From Lentimicrobiaceae bacterium (GTDB lineage Bacteria; Bacteroidota; Bacteroidia; Bacteroidales; Lentimicrobiaceae): DNA of 10,182 nt. A program made the position numbers and the translations under genes. Positions 1 through 6,941 of the stretch are shown piece after piece. The stretch spans positions 1-10,182 of the forward strand of contig JAQVEI010000041.1 in the NCBI GenBank assembly GCA_028697695.1. Reading direction: 5' to 3'. A model generated the notes under the pieces. It was not told the origin of the DNA, made no database searches, and saw nothing but the letters and a program-made list of their open reading frames with translations. The number at the start of each line of letters is the position of its first letter. The first letter of the stretch is position 1.

Positions 1-124
1 GCATTTCATCGTCATCCAGCCAATTTAGTATATTGACCAAATTCTGTATATAGATGACACCTCCCATCCATACCGGATTAAAATTAAAAATGATCCCTAT
101 ATTTAACCTCTTGTTTTCAGCCAT
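1..124 (-). CDS. Glycosyltransferase, N-terminal fragment (runs off left edge)
   Basis: Reading leftward from an ATG at 124-122, an open frame of 41 codons continues to the window edge without a stop. The peptide begins MAENKRLNIGIIFNFNPVW, followed by MGGV (residues 20-23) and then YIQNLVNILNWLDDDE. A hydrophobic beta-strand, an N-P-x-W-x-G-G-V turn and a helix ending in 'LN' is the usual start of GT-B glycosyltransferases of the GT4 type, where the glycine loop lies near the acceptor/nucleotide cleft. The start overlaps the last 22 bases of the upstream epimerase gene (stop at 103-105), the same translational-coupling layout seen elsewhere in this cluster. The other two minus-strand frames hit stops within this stretch. 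Substrate, full length and catalytic half cannot be judged because the gene is cut by the window. It is likely a real gene and the next member of the operon. Confidence 0.72.
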   Translation of the reverse strand, partial: MAENKRLNIGIIFNFNPVWMGGVIYIQNLVNILNWLDDDEM

Positions 125-1002
125 TGGTAATAGTTTTGCAGGCCTTGTTTTAATGAATATACTGGCTTGTAACCCAAATCATTTATTTTCTGTATATCAG
201 CGCGCCAATTATTGGGATCACCCGGTCGGGATTCTCCTGAAAAGCTAACTTCTATCTTCTTATCGAAGATACTGTAAAACGTTTTAACAGCTTCTTCGAT
301 GGTAACTTCGTTGCCGTTGGCAATATTTATTGATTCACCATTAAATTTTGCATTTAAAGCTACCAACAGGATTGCGTGAACCAGGTCTCCAATATAAATA
401 AAATCACGGGATTCTCGACCGGTACCGAAAAGCTTCACCTCAGTAGATTTTGACGCCTTTAACCACAAATCCCAAAACAATTGTTTTTTAAGTCCTTCGC
501 CATAAGCTGAAAATATTCGTAAATTACAGGTCTTCATTTTAAAGAACCTGTGAAATTCTTCACAAATTTGTTCACTCACCACCTTGTGATAACCATATGG
601 GGAGATAGCATTCAACTGATCACTTTCCTTCACCGGAAGACTCATGGGATTCCCATAAACTGCAGCGCTGGAAATATTTATGTACCTGCATTCAGGTTGA
701 TAATGTCTTATTGCATCAAGCAATTTAAAAACATTAACAGTATTTAGTTGAAAATCTCTATGCGGATTGTTTAAAGAATCATAAACACTGGCCGCACCGG
801 AACAGTTAACACAAACATCAAATGTTACCTGCTGAAAAATATCATGATAATTCGCATTGGTGGCATCTACCAAAAAGTAGTTTTCCTGCTTTTCATAATC
901 AATAACAACATCAGACTCAAAAACCTGATATTTTAAACTGATTAAATATTTTGCCAGATTACTACCAATAAATCCTTTGGAACCTATAATCAGAAATTTC
1001 AT
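103..1002 (-). CDS. NAD(P)-dependent sugar-nucleotide epimerase/dehydratase (extended SDR)
   Basis: This 299-residue protein is an extended short-chain dehydrogenase/reductase of the sugar-nucleotide type (the GalE/RmlB/GDP-mannose dehydratase superfamily), expected to act in the cytoplasm on an NDP-sugar. The Rossmann dinucleotide-binding loop is G7-S-K-G10-F-I-G13. A serine-rich strand, ISSAAVYG, covers residues 110-117. The catalytic Y-x3-K pair is Y136 and K140 in SPYGYHKVVSE. The region FGTGRESRDFIYIGDLV (192-208) corresponds to the substrate-binding RDFxxVxD segment of the family. Length is close to the usual 300-330 residues. It lies 65 bases downstream of a glycosyltransferase gene and overlaps the next, partial glycosyltransferase gene by 22 bases. 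It probably provides one of the activated sugars for the repeat unit. The exact reaction (4-epimerase, 4,6-dehydratase or 4-reductase) cannot be decided from motifs alone. The ATG is preceded by an A/T-rich stretch with no Shine-Dalgarno sequence. Confidence 0.9.
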   Translation of the reverse strand: MKFLIIGSKGFIGSNLAKYLISLKYQVFESDVVIDYEKQENYFLVDATNANYHDIFQQVTFDVCVNCSGAASVYDSLNNPHRDFQLNTVNVFKLLDAIRHYQPECRYINISSAAVYGNPMSLPVKESDQLNAISPYGYHKVVSEQICEEFHRFFKMKTCNLRIFSAYGEGLKKQLFWDLWLKASKSTEVKLFGTGRESRDFIYIGDLVHAILLVALNAKFNGESINIANGNEVTIEEAVKTFYSIFDKKIEVSFSGESRPGDPNNWRADIQKINDLGYKPVYSLKQGLQNYYQWLKTRG

Positions 1003-1067
1003 TAAATTAAAGTTAAGTTTTTATTTAACCGATCAGGAGGCATCAAAATTGAATCAAACGAAACACC

Positions 1068-2282
1068 TTAGTTCTTGTCAACAGAGTTATCAACGTGCCC
1101 CACAGATGTTTTTGCAATAATCTCGTAAGATAAAAATTCATTCGACGTTTTCAACGCATTCATGCTGGCAACTTTCAAAAGATTTTCATCCTCAATCAAA
1201 AGCTTTAACAGCCTGACAATATTTTCTTTGTTTACCTGAGCTTCTTCAATTAAAAAAATGTTGTTGTTTTTATTCAAATAAGTAGCATCCTGTCCTACTG
1301 ATTGACCCACTATTAAAGGAAGACCGGAACCAATGGCCTGCTGCCACATAACAGATTGACTGGCAGGAAATACCGCTACGTTGCATGCCGACATATAATC
1401 ATAAACCTTTTGCCCGGGAATCCATCCAATAAAATGTATACCGGGATGATTGTTTATTTGTTTCAATAGCTTACTTTTATATTCCTCGTCTTTGGTGTCT
1501 CCAACAATAATCAGATGAGAACCGGGATGATCCAGTAAAAGAAAAGATTCAATAACCAGATCTATCTTTTTTGCCCTGGTAAGTTTTCCGCCTGTAAATA
1601 TTGCAAAATCATCATCCTGTATTCCCAAATTCTTCCGGATTTGCAAAGCCTGAGGATTCTTCCTCAATTCATTGATGTAATCGACATCCACACCTAATGG
1701 CAATAAATCCATTAGATTATACGGAATACCGTACAGCTCATTTAAGAATTTACCACCTTCTGGTGTTACATAGAAAATCCTGTCTATTTTTTTTAAAAAA
1801 GCTCTTAGGACTGATCTATATAGAACTTTATGCAGAAATTGGATTGAAAACCAGTTGTTAGCAGAATTACTATAATCTGCATGATAGTCAAAAACTATTT
1901 TGCATTTTTTTTTATTTTTATAAGCAACAGCGGGCGGTAAATTTAAAGGAACGCCATGTAAATAAATTAAATCCGGGGATTCTTCATTAATTATTTTTTT
2001 TAATCCCTTTAATTTACGAACTCTGTTAAAAATATTCACGGAATAGGGCTGACGGATTACTTTAATTCCATTAACAAAATATTCGGAACGCTCTTTTTCG
2101 TCTCTGTTTAATCGTGAATAATATTCAAACACAGATGTAGTGGTAGAAGCCACAACAGTAACATTATGCCCGAGTTTTAGATAATACTTTGCCAATAAAT
2201 TTTCCTGATACTGCTGGCTTTCATGAAAATAATCGCAAACCATTAATATTTTCATCGGTAATTCAATGATTTTTAAAGGCAA
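1068..2282 (-). CDS. GT4-type glycosyltransferase
   Basis: A 404-residue GT-B retaining glycosyltransferase of the GT1/GT4 type, expected to transfer a sugar from an NDP-sugar to a lipid-linked repeat unit at the cytoplasmic membrane. The N-terminal Rossmann half starts with KILMVCDYFHES (11-22), followed by LGHNVTVVAS (37-46) and the inter-strand segment SPDLIYLHG (102-110). The C-terminal half starts with FTGGKLTRAKKIDLVIESF (229-247), the conserved G-x-L-x-x-x-K-x-x-x-x-(L/I)-I-x-x-F region. It continues with HLIIVGD (256-262) and GWIPGQKVYDYMSACNVAVFPA (286-307). The usual EX7E motif is altered: around MWQQAIGSGLPLIV (312-325) the second glutamate is Q. The reading frame allows an ATG at 2282, overlapping the upstream gene by 20 bases. 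The in-frame ATG at 2255 (residue 10), directly before KILMVCDYF, fits the family start better and would leave a 7-base gap. The acceptor and donor sugars are unknown. Confidence 0.9.
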   Translation of the reverse strand: MPLKIIELPMKILMVCDYFHESQQYQENLLAKYYLKLGHNVTVVASTTTSVFEYYSRLNRDEKERSEYFVNGIKVIRQPYSVNIFNRVRKLKGLKKIINEESPDLIYLHGVPLNLPPAVAYKNKKKCKIVFDYHADYSNSANNWFSIQFLHKVLYRSVLRAFLKKIDRIFYVTPEGGKFLNELYGIPYNLMDLLPLGVDVDYINELRKNPQALQIRKNLGIQDDDFAIFTGGKLTRAKKIDLVIESFLLLDHPGSHLIIVGDTKDEEYKSKLLKQINNHPGIHFIGWIPGQKVYDYMSACNVAVFPASQSVMWQQAIGSGLPLIVGQSVGQDATYLNKNNNIFLIEEAQVNKENIVRLLKLLIEDENLLKVASMNALKTSNEFLSYEIIAKTSVGHVDNSVDKN

Positions 2283-3303
2283 TTAATTTGTTGATTTCAG
2301 CAAGATAATCATTAGTCATACCCGATAATGAAAACATGTTCTCTGCGACCATAATGGCATTTTTTGAATAATAATCGTAGTGCTGATTTACCTTTAAGAT
2401 AGCCTTAATAAGTGAGTCCACATCCGGATATTCAAGCTGCCAGGGGTCGGAACCATAAGGTACAATCACGCCGGCATCCTGTTGTACAAGCTCTTTTAAC
2501 GAACCTGTATCAAATGCTACAACCGGTGTTCCACATGATAAAGCCTCAATCACTGTGTTGGGACAAGCGGGATTGATATCCAAAGATAAATAAACAGAAT
2601 TGATTAAGACTTTATTTACTTCATCGTGAGGTATTATACCTTTATAATTTACTGCAGTGCTCAGCATTGCTTTGTGTCTTAAATCTTCAAAACCTCCATA
2701 AAGTTCAAGTTGAATGGTTGCGGGTAACAGGTTTGCCAAATCGTTCAATAACCTGATGGCATATGGTGAGTAATCAATTGTACCTTCAAGCACCACCAGT
2801 CTGTTCGGAGGATTTAAGACACTATCTTTCTTAAAACCATCTGTTATGGGTGCTCCATTATAGATAATCGCTGACTTCTTTTTTTTACGCCATCCCTCAC
2901 TGTCCCACCACATTTTTACAAAATAACTCTGATAAATAATCTTATCAGCAATAAATGCATGAATTAACTTATTGTTCCAATTCCGATACTCAGCCAACAG
3001 AAATTTCTTTAACCCCACTTTTTTCTTTTTGTGAAGCCAACTTATTCCATCCAATCTGTATATTACAGGCTTTCCCATGAATTTCATCCTGAATAGCCAT
3101 AGCAGGCTTTTGGTTCCTCCTACTATAAATATAATATCAGCTTTGGTGGACTTTCCTTTATATTCAATCTTCCAACCTCTTAAACCTAGTTCTTTTTCAA
3201 ATCTGTTTTGAAAACTACCCGGGCCACCTGTTCCAGGTGCGTGAGGAAAACAGATTACCGGCCTTTCTTTATTTTTATTGCTAAGGGTGGTCTTCATTTG
3301 CAA
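2263..3303 (-). CDS. GT4-type glycosyltransferase
   Basis: A 346-residue GT-B glycosyltransferase. The N-terminal domain carries a glycine-rich acceptor/donor loop, PGTGGPGSFQNRFEKELGLRGW (23-44), typical of enzymes that begin 'P..GGPGxFxxRL'. A basic middle section follows (K-rich at 92-100 and 139-143), compatible with contact to the inner membrane surface. The C-terminal donor-binding half includes VLEGTIDYSPYAIRLLND (171-188), and then an intact EX7E-type segment in PACPNTVIEALSCGTPVVAF (245-264), where E253 lies in V-I-E-A-L-S-C-G-T-P. The gene overlaps the 3' end of the upstream deacetylase-like gene by 23 bases. A second in-frame ATG at 3297 (residue 3) would reduce this to 17 bases. 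Its own 3' end overlaps the longest reading of the next glycosyltransferase. A repeat-unit sugar transferase is the most likely role; donor and linkage cannot be read from the sequence. Confidence 0.9.
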   Translation of the reverse strand: MQMKTTLSNKNKERPVICFPHAPGTGGPGSFQNRFEKELGLRGWKIEYKGKSTKADIIFIVGGTKSLLWLFRMKFMGKPVIYRLDGISWLHKKKKVGLKKFLLAEYRNWNNKLIHAFIADKIIYQSYFVKMWWDSEGWRKKKKSAIIYNGAPITDGFKKDSVLNPPNRLVVLEGTIDYSPYAIRLLNDLANLLPATIQLELYGGFEDLRHKAMLSTAVNYKGIIPHDEVNKVLINSVYLSLDINPACPNTVIEALSCGTPVVAFDTGSLKELVQQDAGVIVPYGSDPWQLEYPDVDSLIKAILKVNQHYDYYSKNAIMVAENMFSLSGMTNDYLAEINKLIAFKNH

Positions 3304-4417
3304 TGATTCTACCCAATTTATCAGAACTCATAAATTCTACCTGTGGATAACGCTTGACTATTTCAGTTAACAACATTTTTAGCTGCAACAGGTTATTGGT
3401 CCGGTTGGATTTGTCCAAAGCTCCAATCACGTTTAAACGATGCATTCCGATAACGGCCGCTTTGTTCCACCTAAATGCAATTCTTATACGGTTTAAACAA
3501 TCATCAATCCAATTAAAGTCAGGTTGCAAAGAGGGCTCAAAATAACAATTGCGTGTAAGGTAAATCAACCCGGCCTTTGATTGCGCACCCTGAAAATTAT
3601 TGTTTTTGTAATTAAATCCACCTCCTTTCAAAGGTATTTTTTGCGATACCGTTCCCTGAAGAAATTTTACCCCACCTTCAATCAATGTATTTTCAATGGC
3701 AGGACTCCATGTATATCTGGTAGCGATAAATGATTCCGAGGGGTATCCTAAAATATTCTTAAACAAATCAGAGCCGATTCGGAGTGAATTTTTCTGAAAA
3801 ACAATATCTTCATCTGATCCGTAATCAAACGCACCCATCAAACTACCTTTCAAATCGGGATAAACCGAAGATGTAATACCAAACAATTGATGATCAAACG
3901 CTGTTTTTAAAACCTTATCATCCTTTTGTAACAACTCCATCCATTTTTTTACATTCAAATGCTCACGCCCATGAAGTTGAGGATGAAAAACGCCAGCTTC
4001 CATCCCCTGTTTCCAGTATTCAAAAGCGCGCTCGGTGGCTTTACTGCGTTTTAATGTTTCGATAAAAGGTTCGTAAAAATATTGGCTAAATCCACTTTCT
4101 TTGATTTTCTCAAAACAGGGATTAGCCACTACAGTATTTGCAGTCAACACCGCCGGATTTCCGTATTTATCTTTTACCGAACTCAGAATGTCAAACAATG
4201 CTTCCAAATCTTCCACCGTTGCCAGGCTGTCGTATTTATTGTAAGGGTCCTTATCTACCCGAATACCCGCTTTTAGCATCTTCTCATATACCTCCCTCGA
4301 TGGCATCCTGATGCTTCCCCAGTCATCGCTTTCAATTACCACAATCTTGCGCCTGGTGCGCCAGCCGGGGATGTTGATAAAATTACGGGTAAACTTTTGT
4401 CTTATTTTTTTTAGCAT
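3281..4417 (-). CDS. NodB-like polysaccharide deacetylase family protein (paralogue 2)
   Basis: A 378-residue protein related to carbohydrate esterase family 4 / NodB-homology deacetylases. These use a metal held by one Asp and two His to remove acetyl groups from N-acetylated (or O-acetylated) sugars. Visible motifs are the first strand KIVVIESDDWGSIRM with the acidic pair D31-D32 (NodB motif 1), H149-G-R-E-H153 as the H-x3-H metal site (motif 2), and a late GMHRLNVIG with H326 (candidate catalytic/motif 5 histidine). No signal peptide or membrane span is apparent, so a cytoplasmic or membrane-peripheral site on lipid-linked or nucleotide-linked sugar is likelier than a periplasmic one. That location is an inference. 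It is a clear paralogue of the gene immediately upstream (4536-5651), colinear over the full length. The two are separated by 118 bases with no clear promoter. Enzymatic deacetylation has not been shown by anything in this sequence. Confidence 0.82.
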   Translation of the reverse strand: MLKKIRQKFTRNFINIPGWRTRRKIVVIESDDWGSIRMPSREVYEKMLKAGIRVDKDPYNKYDSLATVEDLEALFDILSSVKDKYGNPAVLTANTVVANPCFEKIKESGFSQYFYEPFIETLKRSKATERAFEYWKQGMEAGVFHPQLHGREHLNVKKWMELLQKDDKVLKTAFDHQLFGITSSVYPDLKGSLMGAFDYGSDEDIVFQKNSLRIGSDLFKNILGYPSESFIATRYTWSPAIENTLIEGGVKFLQGTVSQKIPLKGGGFNYKNNNFQGAQSKAGLIYLTRNCYFEPSLQPDFNWIDDCLNRIRIAFRWNKAAVIGMHRLNVIGALDKSNRTNNLLQLKMLLTEIVKRYPQVEFMSSDKLGRIIANEDHP

Positions 4418-4535
4418 TTATTTTGCATTAAACGGTAGATTTCAATTCATCCCAATGACGAATATATTTAACGCATTGCGAATGAAATAATCGATGTAAA
4501 AGCTACTGTTAAAATTCTATTTAATAACCGGTAAT
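4418..4535. other. 118-base intergenic gap between the paired deacetylase genes
   Basis: This gap is AT-rich and holds no open frame. On the minus strand, TAGCTTTT and TATATTCG each differ by one base from the Bacteroidota -7 box TAnnTTTG. Neither has a TTTG at the expected upstream distance, so I do not call a promoter. No strong hairpin with a T-run was found. It is one of the three larger gaps in an otherwise tightly packed gene row, and it lies exactly between two paralogous genes, so it may be a remnant of the duplication or insertion that created the pair. Confidence 0.4.
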
Positions 4536-5651
4536 TTATTTTTTCCCTGATTCAATTAAATCCCCCAATTCATCTGAGGTCAAAAACTCCACTTCGGGCC
4601 AGCGCTGAATGATTTGAGCCAGCAATAATTTCAGTTGGTGCAATGTGTTTTCCCTATTTTCGGGATGAAGCCAGCCTATATAGTTTACCCTGTGTGTGCT
4701 GATGGTAACCGGTTTATGCAGCCGGAATGCCATTTCAATACTTTTCAAACAGGTATTTACATTATCCTGATCGGGAAATTGAGCCGGTTCGAATCCTGCA
4801 TTGCGGGAGAGATAAATTTGTCCCAACTTGTTTTTTTTACCCAGGTATCTTAAATGTGTTTTATATTTTCCATCACCCAGGGGCTCTTTCTGAAGCTTAT
4901 CCAGCATGATATAGCTGATGCCTTTGCTGTGAAGTGTTTGTTCAAGTGCCAGGTTAAACGGACCGTTGGTAGGTACAAAAAAGCGGGGCTTATAACCATG
5001 CAGCTTCACAAAAAGATCTATGCCCTCAGATATTACCGGGTGAAGGTACTGCAAATCAGAAGCGAATTCCAAATCAAATGCGGCCTGGTAATCCGATTTT
5101 ATCAAGGGAGAATAAATACCCCATAGCTGATGTTCAAACCCCAGCAATGTATGCTCATTACCTGAACGCAGGTCGCGCATCCACTGTTGCACATTAAGGT
5201 GCTCACGTCCATGAAACTGCGGTATAAACAGGCGTTTCTCCACCCCTTCTTTCCATAATTCAGGCACCCGGTCATGAGCCGGATATCGTTTAAGCGTTTC
5301 ATGGAAGGGCTCATAAAAGTAATGTTCGTAATCAGCTTCTCTTATTCTTTTAAAATCAGGATTAGCCACTACATTTACACCTGTGAAAACCGGATGATTG
5401 CCTTTAAAATCCTTAAAAGAAGTGAGCACATCGAACAGTAGTGCCAAATCATCATTACTTTCCAGGCCGTCAAAACGGTTATAGGGATTTTTTTCGATAG
5501 GAATACCGGCTTTTACCAGGGCTTTGAATGATTCTTTGCCCGACATTCGAATACTGCCCCAATCATCGGACTCGAAGACAACGATTTTGCGTTTAGTCCT
5601 CCATCCCGGTAAATTAGAGAGGTTGTAACGAAGGGTTTGCAGAAATGACAT
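4536..5651 (-). CDS. NodB-like polysaccharide deacetylase family protein (paralogue 1)
   Basis: A 371-residue NodB-homology protein with the same architecture as its downstream neighbour. The acidic pair D29-D30 lies in IVVFESDDWGSIRM. H147-G-R-E-H151 forms the H-x3-H metal-binding site. A C-terminal ISTHRVNYIGWLHPENREN segment contains H320. These match the Asp-His-His metal triad and late histidine of CE4 deacetylases, although the TFDDG form of motif 1 is replaced by ESDDWG. The blocks NPYNRFD, NVVANPDF, YFYEPFHETLKR and PEVEFLTSDELG recur nearly unchanged in the paralogue, so the two share ancestry. No signal peptide or membrane segment is visible. The start lies 6 bases after the polymerase gene, implying co-transcription. 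Judged by sampled rows, base composition is richer in G+C than the glycosyltransferase genes further left. The likely role is N-deacetylation of HexNAc residues in the repeat unit (inferred). The substrate is unknown. Confidence 0.83.
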   Translation of the reverse strand: MSFLQTLRYNLSNLPGWRTKRKIVVFESDDWGSIRMSGKESFKALVKAGIPIEKNPYNRFDGLESNDDLALLFDVLTSFKDFKGNHPVFTGVNVVANPDFKRIREADYEHYFYEPFHETLKRYPAHDRVPELWKEGVEKRLFIPQFHGREHLNVQQWMRDLRSGNEHTLLGFEHQLWGIYSPLIKSDYQAAFDLEFASDLQYLHPVISEGIDLFVKLHGYKPRFFVPTNGPFNLALEQTLHSKGISYIMLDKLQKEPLGDGKYKTHLRYLGKKNKLGQIYLSRNAGFEPAQFPDQDNVNTCLKSIEMAFRLHKPVTISTHRVNYIGWLHPENRENTLHQLKLLLAQIIQRWPEVEFLTSDELGDLIESGKK

Positions 5652-5657
5652 GATATT

Positions 5658-6935
5658 TTATAAGAAAGATTTAACAAGATCAATTATTGGTGTGGTATCT
5701 TCAATAAGTAGCGCAGTAAACGGGTTGCCAAAAAAAGTGGACCAACCCATATAATCCATACCAACTCTAAATGTAAAAATGCTATAGAAGATCAACAATG
5801 GAACAGCAAGATAGCGTATTGTTTTAACCTGCATATTGCCCCGATATCTTATCATATATAGTATTACAAAGACCATAATGAGCATATACACTACAGTTAT
5901 AAACCTTCCTCCACCGGGAACAACAGCAAGGATATTCGCCCAACTACCAAATAGAAGAACAAAGCCCGCCAGATCATTCATCCGTTTATTATTTTTTAAA
6001 AATTTACGACTGTAAAAAATTACAACAATAAACAAGGAATTGATGGCTATTTTCAAAGCTATTTTGGAAAATCCTACATACCAATTATAATACTCGGCTG
6101 ACTTATTAAGTTTGTCAACATACTGAATATTGGTATAGGATTCTACCCTGGGCTGGAAAATTTCGGGAAGTAAAAGCAGATAGTTTTGTACCGTATAGAT
6201 ATCAATTTCTGAAAACAACAAGGTGAATATATACAAGACAAAGTAAACACTTATTTTTTTTGGCAGGATTTTATAACCAAGTAGTATTACCAGGGGAAAT
6301 AAGAATGAAAAATGGACAAATACTGAGGCAATTGCCCATAAAACTCCCGCTTTTGTTTTGTTTTCGATAAAATAAATAAGGACGCCATAAATAAATATTT
6401 GAGCAGCCGTCCACATACGAACTCCATTGATATTCCAGATTGGATTTATCAATGCAAAAATCAACAATAGAAATGCCATCATATACGAAAACTTGCCCTG
6501 CATTTGTTTAAGGATTATCCAAATATTATTTGCATAAAACCATCCAAACACTAAACCAAATATGGCAAAAAGTATATGAACATTATCTGTTACCGTGGCC
6601 AAAATCCAGGTAATCATAGGCTGATAAACATCAAGCAAACCTGTTTCATAACCATATATTGAAGACCAGAAATTTTCTAAAGTAGGTGTTTGTTGATGTA
6701 AATCCCGCAACATTTGAGCATAACGGGCTGAATCTGCCCCGCCAATATCGCTGGAAACGATGAATACACCTCCAAAATATAGGCAAAATAAAATAAAACC
6801 AGTTTTCGCATTTGGTGCTTTGAAGTTTCTAAGGGAGGCAAACAGTAAGCCAAACGGCCAAACGAGAAACAACAACACCACCGGTAATGGCTTGATTGTT
6901 AATTTCGCAGACCGCAGGGGTAATGGCTTAATCAT
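5658..6935 (-). CDS. EpsG/Wzy-like polysaccharide polymerase (polytopic membrane protein)
   Basis: A 425-residue protein with roughly eleven to twelve hydrophobic segments, including about 18-36, 46-62, 117-142, 150-168, 174-190, 196-220, 227-243, 292-308, 321-340, 345-362 and 374-390. Features resembling the EpsG/Wzy family are the acidic-aromatic D68-S-A-R71-Y72 after the second span, N170-G-V-R173 at the start of a later span, V-H208-F-S-F before the following one, and PGGGR344F. In this family such polar residues sit around an external loop and the likely active site. Expected role: joining undecaprenyl-linked repeat units into polymer on the periplasmic face of the inner membrane. The only plausible start is the ATG at 6935, 6 bases after the upstream glycosyltransferase stop. 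The N-terminus contains a short imperfect repeat (IKPLP at residues 2-6 and 14-18). Wzy proteins are poorly conserved, so the subfamily is less sure than the class. Confidence 0.8.
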   Translation of the reverse strand: MIKPLPLRSAKLTIKPLPVVLLFLVWPFGLLFASLRNFKAPNAKTGFILFCLYFGGVFIVSSDIGGADSARYAQMLRDLHQQTPTLENFWSSIYGYETGLLDVYQPMITWILATVTDNVHILFAIFGLVFGWFYANNIWIILKQMQGKFSYMMAFLLLIFALINPIWNINGVRMWTAAQIFIYGVLIYFIENKTKAGVLWAIASVFVHFSFLFPLVILLGYKILPKKISVYFVLYIFTLLFSEIDIYTVQNYLLLLPEIFQPRVESYTNIQYVDKLNKSAEYYNWYVGFSKIALKIAINSLFIVVIFYSRKFLKNNKRMNDLAGFVLLFGSWANILAVVPGGGRFITVVYMLIMVFVILYMIRYRGNMQVKTIRYLAVPLLIFYSIFTFRVGMDYMGWSTFFGNPFTALLIEDTTPIIDLVKSFL

Positions 6936-6941
6936 TGATAT

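Noticed and set aside
1003..1067. Promoter or terminator in the 65-base gap before the epimerase gene
   Set aside because: No TAnnTTTG match and no stem with a T-run on the minus strand. The gap appears to be plain spacer.
4418..4535. Internal promoter between the two deacetylase genes
   Set aside because: Only one-mismatch -7 boxes without a -33 TTTG at the right distance. Such matches are expected by chance in AT-rich DNA.
4854..5126. 90-codon plus-strand frame inside deacetylase paralogue 1
   Set aside because: It lies wholly antisense to a well-supported gene and has no recognisable domain.
5102..5314. 70-codon minus-strand frame inside deacetylase paralogue 1
   Set aside because: Out-of-frame overlap with the intact deacetylase reading frame. 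No evidence of a frameshift or programmed recoding.
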